DNA of 25,791 bases from Desulforhopalus sp. GTDB lineage: Bacteria; Desulfobacterota; Desulfobulbia; Desulfobulbales; Desulfocapsaceae. Both the position numbers and the translations under genes were made by a program. Below the pieces are notes generated by a model, which made no database searches, was not told the DNA's origin, and was given only the letters and a program-made list of their open reading frames with translations. The number at the start of each line of letters is the position of its first letter. Positions within the stretch are counted from its first letter, which is position 1. This document shows positions 1-7,248 of this stretch, piece after piece. The stretch covers positions 1 through 25,791 of the forward strand of contig JALNVI010000039.1 in the NCBI GenBank assembly GCA_023231425.1. The letters are read 5' to 3'.

Positions 1-202
1 ATTCGTGTTTATTCGTGTCCATTCGTGGTTCCTTTTGTCGTTTGTAACCATGAATGGATAAACAGGATGTAAATTGATCTCATTGTAGAAACGTTTGTTG
101 TGGGATGAAACGCCCGTTGTGCTGGAGACGCCCAAATTGGTCGTCTCTACAAAGACCTTTTGCTTTTTCCTGTCTCCCGTTCCACTGCCTTTGACTCTGG
201 CA
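1..202. repeat. Non-coding flank with 10-nt-period direct repeats and a palindromic element
   Basis: No gene is visible here; the region lies beyond the stop of the ybbP-like gene. ATTCGTG occurs at 1-7, 11-17 and 21-27, an exact 10-nt period. A second element spans 85-150. Its outer ends are imperfect inverted copies (GTAGAAACG at 85-93, CGTCTCTAC at 142-150), and its right part (125-147) is a near-perfect 23-nt palindrome with GAGACG and CGTCTC arms. The GTCTCTAC end recurs at 3675-3682 and 20212-20219. There is no T-run after the hairpin, so it does not look like an intrinsic terminator. It is best described as a small dispersed (REP-like) palindromic repeat. Confidence 0.5.
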
Positions 203-2698
203 TCATGACTGCTCTCGTAAAAATCCTATCGGTTTCTGACGTAAAACAGATCCCGAACTGAGCAGTCCCAGGGTGACAACCAGACAGACGGTGAGCAGCA
301 GCATGATAAAGCTCATCTGCCAGCTCGGATCGTACTCGATGTTAAAGAGAAAGCGACAGATCGCCCAACTGCCCGCCTGAGCGACCAGGATTGCACAGCC
401 ACTGCTCAACAGGGCGAGGATGAAGTTCTCAAGAAAAAAGACCCGCAGTACAAACCGGGTATTCGCGCCGAGAACCTTGTAGTAAACCGCCTCTTTGATT
501 CTGGACATCCGTGTTGCCAATACTGAGCTCACGAGGATTAAGGCACCGGCCAGAATTGAAAAAGAAGCAAAAAAGTTAATGATTGCAGAGAGTTTCTGTA
601 GAATTTTTTCAAGTTCAGCAGCCGTTTCACCCACATTGATCGTGCTGATGTTGGGGAAACGGTTGACGATGGTATTCTCCAGTTGAGCTATTTCACTCTT
701 TTGCACCTTCAGTGCCCCAAAAAAGGTTTGCGGCGCAGCACGCAAATTTTCTTCCGGGAAAACAAAATAGAAAAACGGATAGAGCTTTGATTTCGTGCGA
801 CTGCGTATAGAGCTCACTTCAGCCTTCATTGGCACGCCCTGTACATTAAACACCAACACATCGCCCATCTTCATATTCCCCATATCAGCCACAGTATCAA
901 GAATAGAAACTGGAATCAGGTCACTCTGCTTACTCACCCTGCCAAAGAGAGAGTCTCCCTTGATTAAAACTTCGTCACTGAGCAATTTCTGGCGATAGGT
1001 AAGATTAAACTCACGGGTAAGGCTGTCTCCCCGCTTTTTCCTTTCAGCTGTTCTGCGAACCTTTTCACCATTGATAGAAGCGAGGCGGGCGCGGATAATA
1101 GGGAACAGCTCCACATCCTCGCCGACGAGTTTTGAAAAGTCCTGCTGCTGGTTCTTTTGAATATCCAGACAAAAAAGATTTGGGGCATCCTCGGGGTAGG
1201 ATGCAATATAGGTGGCATGGAGATTGTACTCAATGAGGTAAATCGTCAGCAGCACCGAGAGGGCCGAGGCAAGGGTGACGACAATCGTCCGGGTTGCATT
1301 CCCCGGTCGCAGCAGACTTCTCACTGCCTGCCGCAATGGCAGGGAAGCAATCTTCAACCGGGAAAGCAGCCGCAACAGTATGCTGATCAACACCGAAATT
1401 ACTGCAATGAGAGCCAAAACACCGCCGAGGAAATATAAACCGATACGCAGATCATCAAGTTGCTGGACGACAAGTCCACTCAGCAGGATGAGGCCACAGC
1501 CTGTCAGCACATAAGCGCTGCGATTCGCTCGCCCGCTCTCGATTTCCTTTCTGAATACGGCCGCCGGCTTGACGTTTTGTATTCTGCTTAAGGGGAGAAA
1601 GGTAAAAAAGCTCACTACCACCAGCCCGAGCCCGACTCCTTCCAGCACGTCTAAAAGCGAACCTCCAAGAACTATATTCTCTGGCAGCAGTCCGGCAAAG
1701 AGGGTGGAAAAATTCTTTTCAAGCAGCAGCCCGGAGAGTATGCCAATGGCGCATCCGATGGCGCTCAGCATAAAGACTATCACCAGGTAGTGACGCAGCA
1801 GAAATGATCCGGTGGCCCCGAGAGAGCGGAGGATGGCAAAGCCCTTTTCTTTTGGGCGCAGGAACGCGGCAAGAGAACTCTGCATGCCGATTCCCGCCAG
1901 CAGCAGGGTGAAAACGGAGATAAGAGATAAAAAGAACAGCAGGTTGTCGAAGAACCGTTTTACCCGGGAACTGGCTGTTGTAGAGGTGGAGATACGTTCC
2001 TGCCCGGGAATTGCGAGAGACTGCAATGTGGTGGAAATCTTCTCGATCTGGTTGGGATCAGCAATTTTTAAAAGAGTTTCATATTGAATCCTGCTGCCCT
2101 GCTGAACCAGATTCATTTGTGTAAGATCAGCCGCAGAAACGAGGATTCTTGGCCCAAAGCTGAAGAAATCGACAGGGCGTAACGATTCTCGGCGAATGGT
2201 ATCGACAATCTCTACAGAACTCTCCCCAAGCAGCAGTTTATCGCCGGGAGCAAGTCCCAGGCGGTCAAGCAGTTCTGGCGCAACAACAGCCTTGCCCGGT
2301 TGTAGAACTGCAGAAAAATCTCTGCCGGAGAGCAAATCAACCTTCCCGTATAGAGGGTAGCCTGCCTCTACCGCCTTGATATTGCTGAACAGTGAATCCT
2401 GCCCATCTGCTCTTCTGGCAACAGAATAAAACTCCCAGGTACGCACAGCCTGGATTCCTGGTTGTTTCGCCAGCCGGGAAATTTCCTGCTGCAACGCGGG
2501 AGAAAATTCATAACGGGAGTGAACGATAACATCACCGCCATGCAGGTCTCGTGCATCACTGGCAATGGAACGCTGGACGTCGCCGCGGAAACTGTTAATG
2601 GCAACAATGCTCACCAGAGACAATGCAACACAGAGTATAAAAACGATCGCCTGGCTTTTGCCATGCAATATCTCTCGTATCAGAAACCGAATATTCAT
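203..2698 (-). CDS. ABC transporter permease, FtsX-like family (YbbP type)
   Basis: This 831-aa integral membrane protein begins with a hydrophobic segment at about residues 15-35, followed by a large extracytoplasmic MacB/FtsX-type domain. Two FtsX permease modules follow: hydrophobic segments cluster at about 250-375, around 400-490 and in the last 110 residues. Length and double-module layout fit COG3127 (YbbP, about 800 aa) better than the shorter LolC/LolE or MacB. The gene follows its ATPase partner after 4 nt, so the two are co-transcribed and presumably form one inner-membrane exporter or mechanotransmission complex. Family members move lipids, lipoproteins or hydrophobic compounds, or drive periplasmic partners; the substrate here cannot be read from the sequence. 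The ATG start at 2696-2698 is the natural one. The family call is strong; YbbP rather than another FtsX subgroup is inferred. Confidence 0.88.
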   Translation of the reverse strand: MNIRFLIREILHGKSQAIVFILCVALSLVSIVAINSFRGDVQRSIASDARDLHGGDVIVHSRYEFSPALQQEISRLAKQPGIQAVRTWEFYSVARRADGQDSLFSNIKAVEAGYPLYGKVDLLSGRDFSAVLQPGKAVVAPELLDRLGLAPGDKLLLGESSVEIVDTIRRESLRPVDFFSFGPRILVSAADLTQMNLVQQGSRIQYETLLKIADPNQIEKISTTLQSLAIPGQERISTSTTASSRVKRFFDNLLFFLSLISVFTLLLAGIGMQSSLAAFLRPKEKGFAILRSLGATGSFLLRHYLVIVFMLSAIGCAIGILSGLLLEKNFSTLFAGLLPENIVLGGSLLDVLEGVGLGLVVVSFFTFLPLSRIQNVKPAAVFRKEIESGRANRSAYVLTGCGLILLSGLVVQQLDDLRIGLYFLGGVLALIAVISVLISILLRLLSRLKIASLPLRQAVRSLLRPGNATRTIVVTLASALSVLLTIYLIEYNLHATYIASYPEDAPNLFCLDIQKNQQQDFSKLVGEDVELFPIIRARLASINGEKVRRTAERKKRGDSLTREFNLTYRQKLLSDEVLIKGDSLFGRVSKQSDLIPVSILDTVADMGNMKMGDVLVFNVQGVPMKAEVSSIRSRTKSKLYPFFYFVFPEENLRAAPQTFFGALKVQKSEIAQLENTIVNRFPNISTINVGETAAELEKILQKLSAIINFFASFSILAGALILVSSVLATRMSRIKEAVYYKVLGANTRFVLRVFFLENFILALLSSGCAILVAQAGSWAICRFLFNIEYDPSWQMSFIMLLLTVCLVVTLGLLSSGSVLRQKPIGFLREQS

Positions 2699-2702
2699 CG
2701 AT

Positions 2703-3377
2703 TCACCCCTCCTCTATACTGCCATCATAAAGGCGTACGATTCTATCGGCGCGACCGGCCAGAGCCTGGCTGTGGGTGGCGATAACCAGAGTAACATTCC
2801 TCTCTTTATGCAGATCGACCAGTAACTGGATTACGCCTGCACTGTTTTCGGAATCAAGGTTTCCTGTCGGTTCATCGGCAAAAACAATTTCGGGATCATT
2901 GATCAACGCCCGGCAGATGGCAACCCGCTGCTGCTCTCCGCCAGAGAGTTGCTCCGGGAAGTTTTTTCCCCGATCATGCAGGCCAACCTGATCAAGAAGC
3001 GACTGTGCTTTCTCCCGGGCTTTGGGATCTTTTCGCAACTCCGCTGGAAACATGATGTTTTCAATAGCGTTCAGTGAGGGGATGAGATGGAAGGCCTGAA
3101 ATACAAACCCCATCATTGTGTTGCGCACCGGTGCCAGCTGGTCTTCAGTCAACTCGGTGATATCTTTATCACCCATGATTATTTTCCCGCTGCTCGGCCG
3201 GTCGAGTCCGGAGAGCACGCTCAGCAGGGTTGTTTTGCCGCTGCCACTGTTGCCGGCAATAACCACAAACTCACCCCTGTTAATACTGAGTGATATATCC
3301 TTTAAGACCATGATTTTCTGGTCGCCGAGATGGTAATATTTGGAGAGATTTTCAGCCTGAATCAGAATATTTGACAT
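2703..3377 (-). CDS. ABC transporter ATP-binding protein (YbbA/LolD type)
   Basis: This 224-aa cytoplasmic ATPase energises the FtsX-like permease encoded 4 nt downstream. All ABC motifs are present: Walker A GNSGSGKTT at residues 42-50, Q-loop Gln94, signature LSGGEQQR at 144-151, Walker B with catalytic Glu at 164-169 (IVFADE), and H-loop His202. The GNLD stretch after Walker B and the overall size are typical of the LolD/MacB/YbbA branch (COG1136, COG4181). The ATG at 3375-3377 has AGGGA just upstream. It is the first gene of a two-gene operon whose promoter should lie in 3378-3480, but no good sigma-70 match was seen there. In E. coli ybbA neighbours tesA; no thioesterase gene is present here. 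Confidence 0.92.
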   Translation of the reverse strand: MSNILIQAENLSKYYHLGDQKIMVLKDISLSINRGEFVVIAGNSGSGKTTLLSVLSGLDRPSSGKIIMGDKDITELTEDQLAPVRNTMMGFVFQAFHLIPSLNAIENIMFPAELRKDPKAREKAQSLLDQVGLHDRGKNFPEQLSGGEQQRVAICRALINDPEIVFADEPTGNLDSENSAGVIQLLVDLHKERNVTLVIATHSQALAGRADRIVRLYDGSIEEG

Positions 3378-3915
3378 AATTTCCCTGCAGTTATTTTGTC
3401 TTGTGGAGCTATGGGGAGTTTGAAGATCCTTGTATCTCGTTCATATACGAGGTTCCCCAGAGAGGAATTGCATCCTGATTATATAACCATCCAGAATGAA
3501 AATCCGGGCAGACTTCTTTTGTTTTCCAGTGAATGAAGACAGATTAACCATTTTGCCCTGGCAATGATACAACAGGATGTTGTTACTACGGGGGGAACGG
3601 TGGGGTTGCATTGCCATTTGGAAAAATTAGCACGACGCGATGGTTCCAGCGATGGTGTAGACAAGGCATGCCTTGTCTCTACGGTGACGCCAATCTTAAC
3701 GGGAATGGTAACCGCAGGCAGCAGGGCAGAAGAGCTTGAGGCGGCATCGCTTTACTTCTAAAAAGATGCAATCTTGCGAATTCGTACATAATATTTACAA
3801 TCAGCAGCCCACCAGTTTCGGGGTTGTTTGGCACTGATACAGACATGTGTTGCCTTTAGAATCTCTCCCCTTTTTTCCAGGTACGTAACCTCTAACAAGG
3901 AGCAGGAGAACAAAG
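3378..3915. other. 538-nt gene-poor divergent intergenic region
   Basis: This stretch separates the minus-strand ABC operon from the plus-strand Rossmann-fold gene. Short open frames in it (for example 3479-3664 minus and 3564-3761 plus) show no recognisable protein character and run through a palindrome, so they are not called. Visible structure: a short inverted repeat CTCGT/ACGAG (3436-3440 and 3447-3451), about 60-75 nt upstream of the ABC start, which could be an operator; the 20-bp palindrome listed separately; and a purine-rich ribosome-binding site just before 3916. The rest looks like decayed sequence. Confidence 0.5.
3657..3682. repeat. 20-bp perfect palindrome with GTCTCTAC end
   Basis: Positions 3659-3678 (AGACAAGGCATGCCTTGTCT) read the same on both strands. 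The unit ends in CTCTAC on the right and GTAG on the left, so the outer ends are also partly inverted. The right end, GTCTCTAC, is the same octamer that closes the 85-150 element and appears again at 20212-20219. No T-run follows on either side. It fits a small dispersed palindromic repeat better than a terminator. Confidence 0.55.
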
Positions 3916-4545
3916 ATGAAAATTGCGATCATAGGTGCATCCCGCGGTATTGGTAAAGCCCTGCTTGAGACTGTGCTGGCGGATAATCACGACGTCACTG
4001 TTTTGGCACGATATCCAGAAAAAATAGAGAATATCCATTCCCGACTGCGCATTGTTGCTGGTGATGTCCTCAACGGTGGGGACGTTGAATATTTAGCGAA
4101 AGATCAGGATGTTATCTGCTCATGTACAGGTTCTCCAATAACGTTTAAACCTGTTGAGCTGTTTTCAAAGGCGGCAAAAAATACTACTGCAGCTGTTCAG
4201 AAAAATCCAGGCCAGAGACTTATCGCAGTTACCGGTATTGGGGCAGGGGACACGGAAGGACACGGCGGGTTTCTCTATGATAAGATATTTAAGCCTCTGT
4301 TGTTAAAAACCATCTATGTGGACAAGAACAGGGAGGAAGAGATCATTAAAGCAAGCGGAATCAACTGGCTGATTGTACGCCCTGCCGGTCTCACCAATGG
4401 CAAACGTACGGGCAAATACCGCGTGATAAATGATCTCACGGGGGTGACGGCCCGCCGGATATCCCGTCTTGACGTTGCCGACTTTATCCTCAGTCAGATA
4501 AAAGAGCCAACACAGTTTGGCAAGACACCTCTCATTACGTACTGA
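3916..4545 (+). CDS. NAD(P)-binding Rossmann-fold oxidoreductase/epimerase-like protein (NmrA/BLVRB-like)
   Basis: This 209-aa protein opens with a dinucleotide-binding loop, IIGASRGIG (residues 5-13), followed by the beta-alpha-beta spacing of atypical short-chain dehydrogenases (NAD(P)H-binding domain, PF13460). Later landmarks are VTGIGAGD in mid-protein, YVDKNREEEIIKASG, and the WLIVRPAGLTNG block typical of this family, whose known members include biliverdin/flavin reductase and NmrA-like proteins. The canonical YxxxK pair is not clearly preserved, so the activity is uncertain; some relatives only sense NAD(P)H. The ATG follows AAGGAGCAGGAG, a good ribosome-binding site. It stands alone on its strand, 16 nt from the convergent Nudix gene, with no strong terminator between them. 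Confidence 0.8.
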   Translation: MKIAIIGASRGIGKALLETVLADNHDVTVLARYPEKIENIHSRLRIVAGDVLNGGDVEYLAKDQDVICSCTGSPITFKPVELFSKAAKNTTAAVQKNPGQRLIAVTGIGAGDTEGHGGFLYDKIFKPLLLKTIYVDKNREEEIIKASGINWLIVRPAGLTNGKRTGKYRVINDLTGVTARRISRLDVADFILSQIKEPTQFGKTPLITY

Positions 4546-4561
4546 GCGTTTTGCTGCAAAC

Positions 4562-5038
4562 CTATTCCGAAGGCGTGTCGTGGGAGGCGTGGTAGTTGTA
4601 GAGAAGTGTGGTGCGGCAGGCGGAATTCTCTCCACACAGATATTCGGTTATAAAGGCGCGGGTGTAAGGATGCAGGGGGAGTTGAAGAGAATCTTCAGGC
4701 AATACCCACACGTAGTTCTGACTCTCTTCGTTGAGAACAACCTCGGTGGAACGTGCTGTACAGCCAAAGCCTATATAGACAAAATGGCGGGCAGGCATTT
4801 TTCCGGCAGGCAGAATAACATCCTGCAGTGCCATGACCCGGACAGTATCAATTGCAAGCCCGGTCTCTTCCCAAACCTCCCGCCGCAGCGCTTCTTCAAA
4901 GCTCTCTCCCATCTCGATGTGTCCTCCAGGGGGGACAAACTGATCGTTAAACTTTGCCTCCTGCAAGAGGAGGATCTGGCCTTCGTTATTAAAAATAAAA
5001 GCACCAACGACGGGTTCAGGGAATTGTTTCTGGTTCAT
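4562..5038 (-). CDS. Nudix hydrolase
   Basis: A Nudix box with consensus spacing (G-x5-E-x7-REVWEETGL) lies at about residues 39-61 of the 158-aa product. This family cleaves nucleoside diphosphates linked to another moiety, using metal held by the box glutamates. The protein starts MNQKQFPEPVVGAFIF with the ATG at 5036-5038. A TTG at 5063-5065 in the same frame would add nine residues (MRRNFLISK); neither start has a strong ribosome-binding site, so the choice is tentative. It lies downstream of and on the same strand as the dGTPase gene, with 48 nt between them (21 nt with the TTG start), so co-transcription and a role in nucleotide-pool clean-up are plausible. The exact substrate is not predictable. 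Confidence 0.87.
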   Translation of the reverse strand: MNQKQFPEPVVGAFIFNNEGQILLLQEAKFNDQFVPPGGHIEMGESFEEALRREVWEETGLAIDTVRVMALQDVILPAGKMPARHFVYIGFGCTARSTEVVLNEESQNYVWVLPEDSLQLPLHPYTRAFITEYLCGENSACRTTLLYNYHASHDTPSE

Positions 5039-5086
5039 TTTGGATATTAAAAAGTTTCTGCGCAAGATTAAGGTGGTACGGGGATT

Positions 5087-6532
5087 TCAGTCGATGGCCT
5101 TCAGATGGCGATACTCCGCAAGGGCAAAACCATCGGTCATGCCGCTGATGTAGTCGATGATCAGACGACAGCGATGGTAGAATTCCCACTGTGCCGAGGA
5201 AGAGGATGGAAGTTCGTCTATCGCGCGGGAGTAGGCCTCTTTGTGTTTTTTCGGCAGTTTATGGAAGAGGCGCGATTCGATGGGATGGTCGGGCAGGTCT
5301 CCGTTGTGGCAGAGTTGTTCGAACAGAAATCCTTCCAGTTCAATCAGTGGGGAGTAGATGTTGAGCAGGCCGGAGATGACGGCATAGCCCTTGAGCTCAA
5401 GATTCTCTACTTCCGGGGTGCAGAAGACGTGTTCAAGGGCTATGCGGCGCAGAGTTTCCGTGGCGAAGTGATATTCATCGGAGCCGTCGAGCAGGGATTC
5501 GTCGAAATTTCCCGCAAAGACCGCCTCGTGGTTGTCAATGTAGCGCTGGGCGGCATATTCGCAGAGGTCGTTCACCAGTTTCGTACGCAGTCCAAGGATG
5601 TAGGCGCTGTCTTTGTTGAATTCCTCGACGGTGAAGTGGGTAAAGGCCTCTTCGCTGATCTTCGGCAGGTAGTCGGCGGCGATAACCTCAGGATTCTCTT
5701 CTTTAAAACTCCTCCATGTAGAGAGAATGAGCTGATGCAGACGCTGGACGGTAAGAATGTTCTTGTCTACGGCGTCTTCAATATCGGCGATGCAGTAAGA
5801 GATGTCGTCTGCTGCCTCCATGATATAGGTGAGGGGAAAGCGGCAGTCCGGGCTGATGGCAACATGGCGGCCGATCTCCTTGATAAGTGGGATCTCAGAG
5901 ATATAGTAACCGGGTTTTTTCTTCAGATAACTGAAGGGGGCGGTGTGTGCCGGGGCCTCTTCTGCGGCGGAGCGGGTGTATTTCAGCAGGCAGGCGAGCT
6001 GGGTGTGGGTGAGATTGAGCGCCTGCAGATGGTGCAGGATGCGCAGGCCCTGGGCGTTGCCCTCGAAATTGCAGAGGTCGCGCAGCAAATCTTCGCGCGT
6101 CCCGGGAAAACGGCGGTGATATTCACTGCACAGTACCTTTTCGGCCCACAGGTTGATCGCCTTTTCACCGAAATGTCCAAAGGGCGGATTCCCGACGTCG
6201 TGCAACAGGCAACTCGTTTCAACGGCGCAGATAAAGCCCTCTTCCAGTCCGTGGAGTCCGAGTGTGTCAAGCTGGCCAGCTGTGGAAAGCCTGGCAAGAA
6301 TTATCTTGGAGATGTGTCTTCCGACTTGTTGTACCTCAAGGGAGTGGGTGAGACGGCTGCGCACGGCGGCGTTGATCTGCAGAGGGAAAACCTGAGTTTT
6401 CTGCTGCAGCCGACGCAGGGCGGCAGAGTTGACGGCACGGCCACGATCACTCTCCATCTCCTCGTTGAAACTGCGTCCGGGAACGGCGGAAGTGCGACAG
6501 CGAGAAGGTTTGAGTCGGGTAGTGTAGTCCAT
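5087..6532 (-). CDS. dgt: Deoxyguanosinetriphosphate triphosphohydrolase (dGTPase), HD superfamily
   Basis: This 481-aa HD-domain enzyme should release tripolyphosphate from dGTP (or dNTPs in general), giving the deoxynucleoside. Metal-binding landmarks are RLTHSLEV (His63), LLHDVGNPPFGHFGE (His111-Asp112) and the later Asp of MEAADDISY (about residue 242). The N-terminal block with FNEEMESDRGRAVNSAALRRLQQKTQV is typical of dGTPases, and the length is near that of the E. coli enzyme (about 505 aa). The ATG at 6530-6532 follows the stop of the small upstream gene by 2 nt, suggesting coupled translation. Downstream on the same strand is a Nudix gene. Whether the substrate is dGTP only or several dNTPs cannot be told from sequence. 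Confidence 0.93.
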   Translation of the reverse strand: MDYTTRLKPSRCRTSAVPGRSFNEEMESDRGRAVNSAALRRLQQKTQVFPLQINAAVRSRLTHSLEVQQVGRHISKIILARLSTAGQLDTLGLHGLEEGFICAVETSCLLHDVGNPPFGHFGEKAINLWAEKVLCSEYHRRFPGTREDLLRDLCNFEGNAQGLRILHHLQALNLTHTQLACLLKYTRSAAEEAPAHTAPFSYLKKKPGYYISEIPLIKEIGRHVAISPDCRFPLTYIMEAADDISYCIADIEDAVDKNILTVQRLHQLILSTWRSFKEENPEVIAADYLPKISEEAFTHFTVEEFNKDSAYILGLRTKLVNDLCEYAAQRYIDNHEAVFAGNFDESLLDGSDEYHFATETLRRIALEHVFCTPEVENLELKGYAVISGLLNIYSPLIELEGFLFEQLCHNGDLPDHPIESRLFHKLPKKHKEAYSRAIDELPSSSSAQWEFYHRCRLIIDYISGMTDGFALAEYRHLKAID

Positions 6533-6534
6533 GT

Positions 6535-6828
6535 TTACTCGTTTCCCGCGCCCTTCCTCAGACCGGGTCTGAGGAGGGTTTCGAAGGTTTTTTGGGTATT
6601 GGGGATATTAAAGCGAAATTTCCACGCCCCTTCCCGGCCTTTCTGGATGTCAATAGCATTACAGCTGATGGCGAGCAGATTCGGCATTGGGGTGTGGACA
6701 TGAAGGGAGAGGTAACGGAACTCTTCAGGGGCGTCACCTTGCAGGTTTGCCAGGTGTCCGGGGGGGCTGCTCCAGAAGAAGGAACTCTTCTCTTTACGAG
6801 CGAAAAGGCGGGATATTGAAGAAATCAT
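6535..6828 (-). CDS. Hypothetical 97-aa protein upstream of dgt
   Basis: I do not recognise this protein. The frame can be read from an ATG at 6891 (118 aa), but the ATG at 6826-6828 (97 aa, starting MISSISRLFARKEKSS) has GAG nearby and marks where C-rich third positions, as in neighbouring genes, begin. It contains no signal peptide and no membrane segment. The segment YLSLHVHTPMPNLLAIS followed by WKFRFNIPNTQKTFETLL has an alternating hydrophobic pattern like a small beta-barrel or PilZ-like fold, but this is only a resemblance. Its TAA is 2 nt from the dgt ATG, which supports real translation and coupling. A perfect inverted repeat (6555-6575) lies within its last codons. Confidence 0.55.
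   Translation of the reverse strand: MISSISRLFARKEKSSFFWSSPPGHLANLQGDAPEEFRYLSLHVHTPMPNLLAISCNAIDIQKGREGAWKFRFNIPNTQKTFETLLRPGLRKGAGNE
6555..6575 (-). other. Perfect 10+1+10 inverted repeat ahead of dgt
   Basis: TCCTCAGACC (6555-6564), a single G and GGTCTGAGGA (6566-6575) form an exact inverted repeat in the tail of the small gene, about 23 nt before the dgt start codon. With a one-base centre it would open to a smaller loop in RNA; as DNA it is an odd-centred palindrome suitable for a dimeric repressor. No T-run follows on the minus strand, so it is not a terminator. Its function is unknown. Confidence 0.4.
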
Positions 6829-6891
6829 GGGATTGATCTCGATATTATTTAATTCAAGGATTAAACAGATCCTGCCATTTCCACACGACAT

Positions 6892-7248
6892 TGAATGAAC
6901 TAAAGAAAGTACGCGGAATGGTCGCTGTTTTCAACCAGAAATGTAAAGCTGAAGGCTGGAGGAGGGAAGAAGAACAGGGGCTTTATAGAAGGGAGCATCG
7001 AAGAAGTGCTCATATTTTTTTGTTACAGTCAAAAATTTATCCTCCGACAAAGCGAGGAACGAGACGTCGAGATATCAATTCATACAGGCTGCAGTAAATT
7101 TCCTCCTGCACCTCGAAGATGAACGAAATACAAGGTTCTTTAAGGTTCCTGGAAAGAATAAAGATCGCGAAGGAAAAGACTTAAGATCGGGAGAAGAGGG
7201 AAGGTCTTTCTTCCCCATCGCCGGAGACGACGACAGGGAAAAAGGTCC
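6892..7248. other. 357-nt intergenic region after the cobalamin operon
   Basis: This region lies between the cbiH stop and the start of the hypothetical/dgt/Nudix group, and should hold the operon's 3' end and the promoter for the next group. A 68-codon open frame (6891-7097, plus strand) has no protein-like features and is not called. One possible stem next to cbiH is listed as a weak terminator. Otherwise the region is A/G-rich on the plus strand with no recognised element. Confidence 0.45.
7206..7244 (-). terminator. Possible weak terminator of the cobalamin operon
   Basis: Read on the minus strand, about 5 nt after the cbiH stop, CTTTTTCCC (7236-7244) can pair with GGGAAGAAAG (7206-7215) with one bulged base and a 20-nt loop. 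The sequence after the stem is pyrimidine-rich but not a pure U-run, so this is a weak candidate. It is favoured mainly by its position directly behind the last operon gene. Confidence 0.25.

Noticed and set aside
3479..3761. Short frames on both strands between the ABC operon and the Rossmann-fold gene
   Set aside because: They cross the 20-bp palindrome, lack protein-like composition and have no convincing starts.
5105..6703. 532-codon open frame on the plus strand
   Set aside because: It runs antisense across the whole dgt gene and into the small upstream gene. The translation has no recognisable domain, while the minus strand encodes a clear dGTPase; codon bias of the real gene keeps the opposite strand open.
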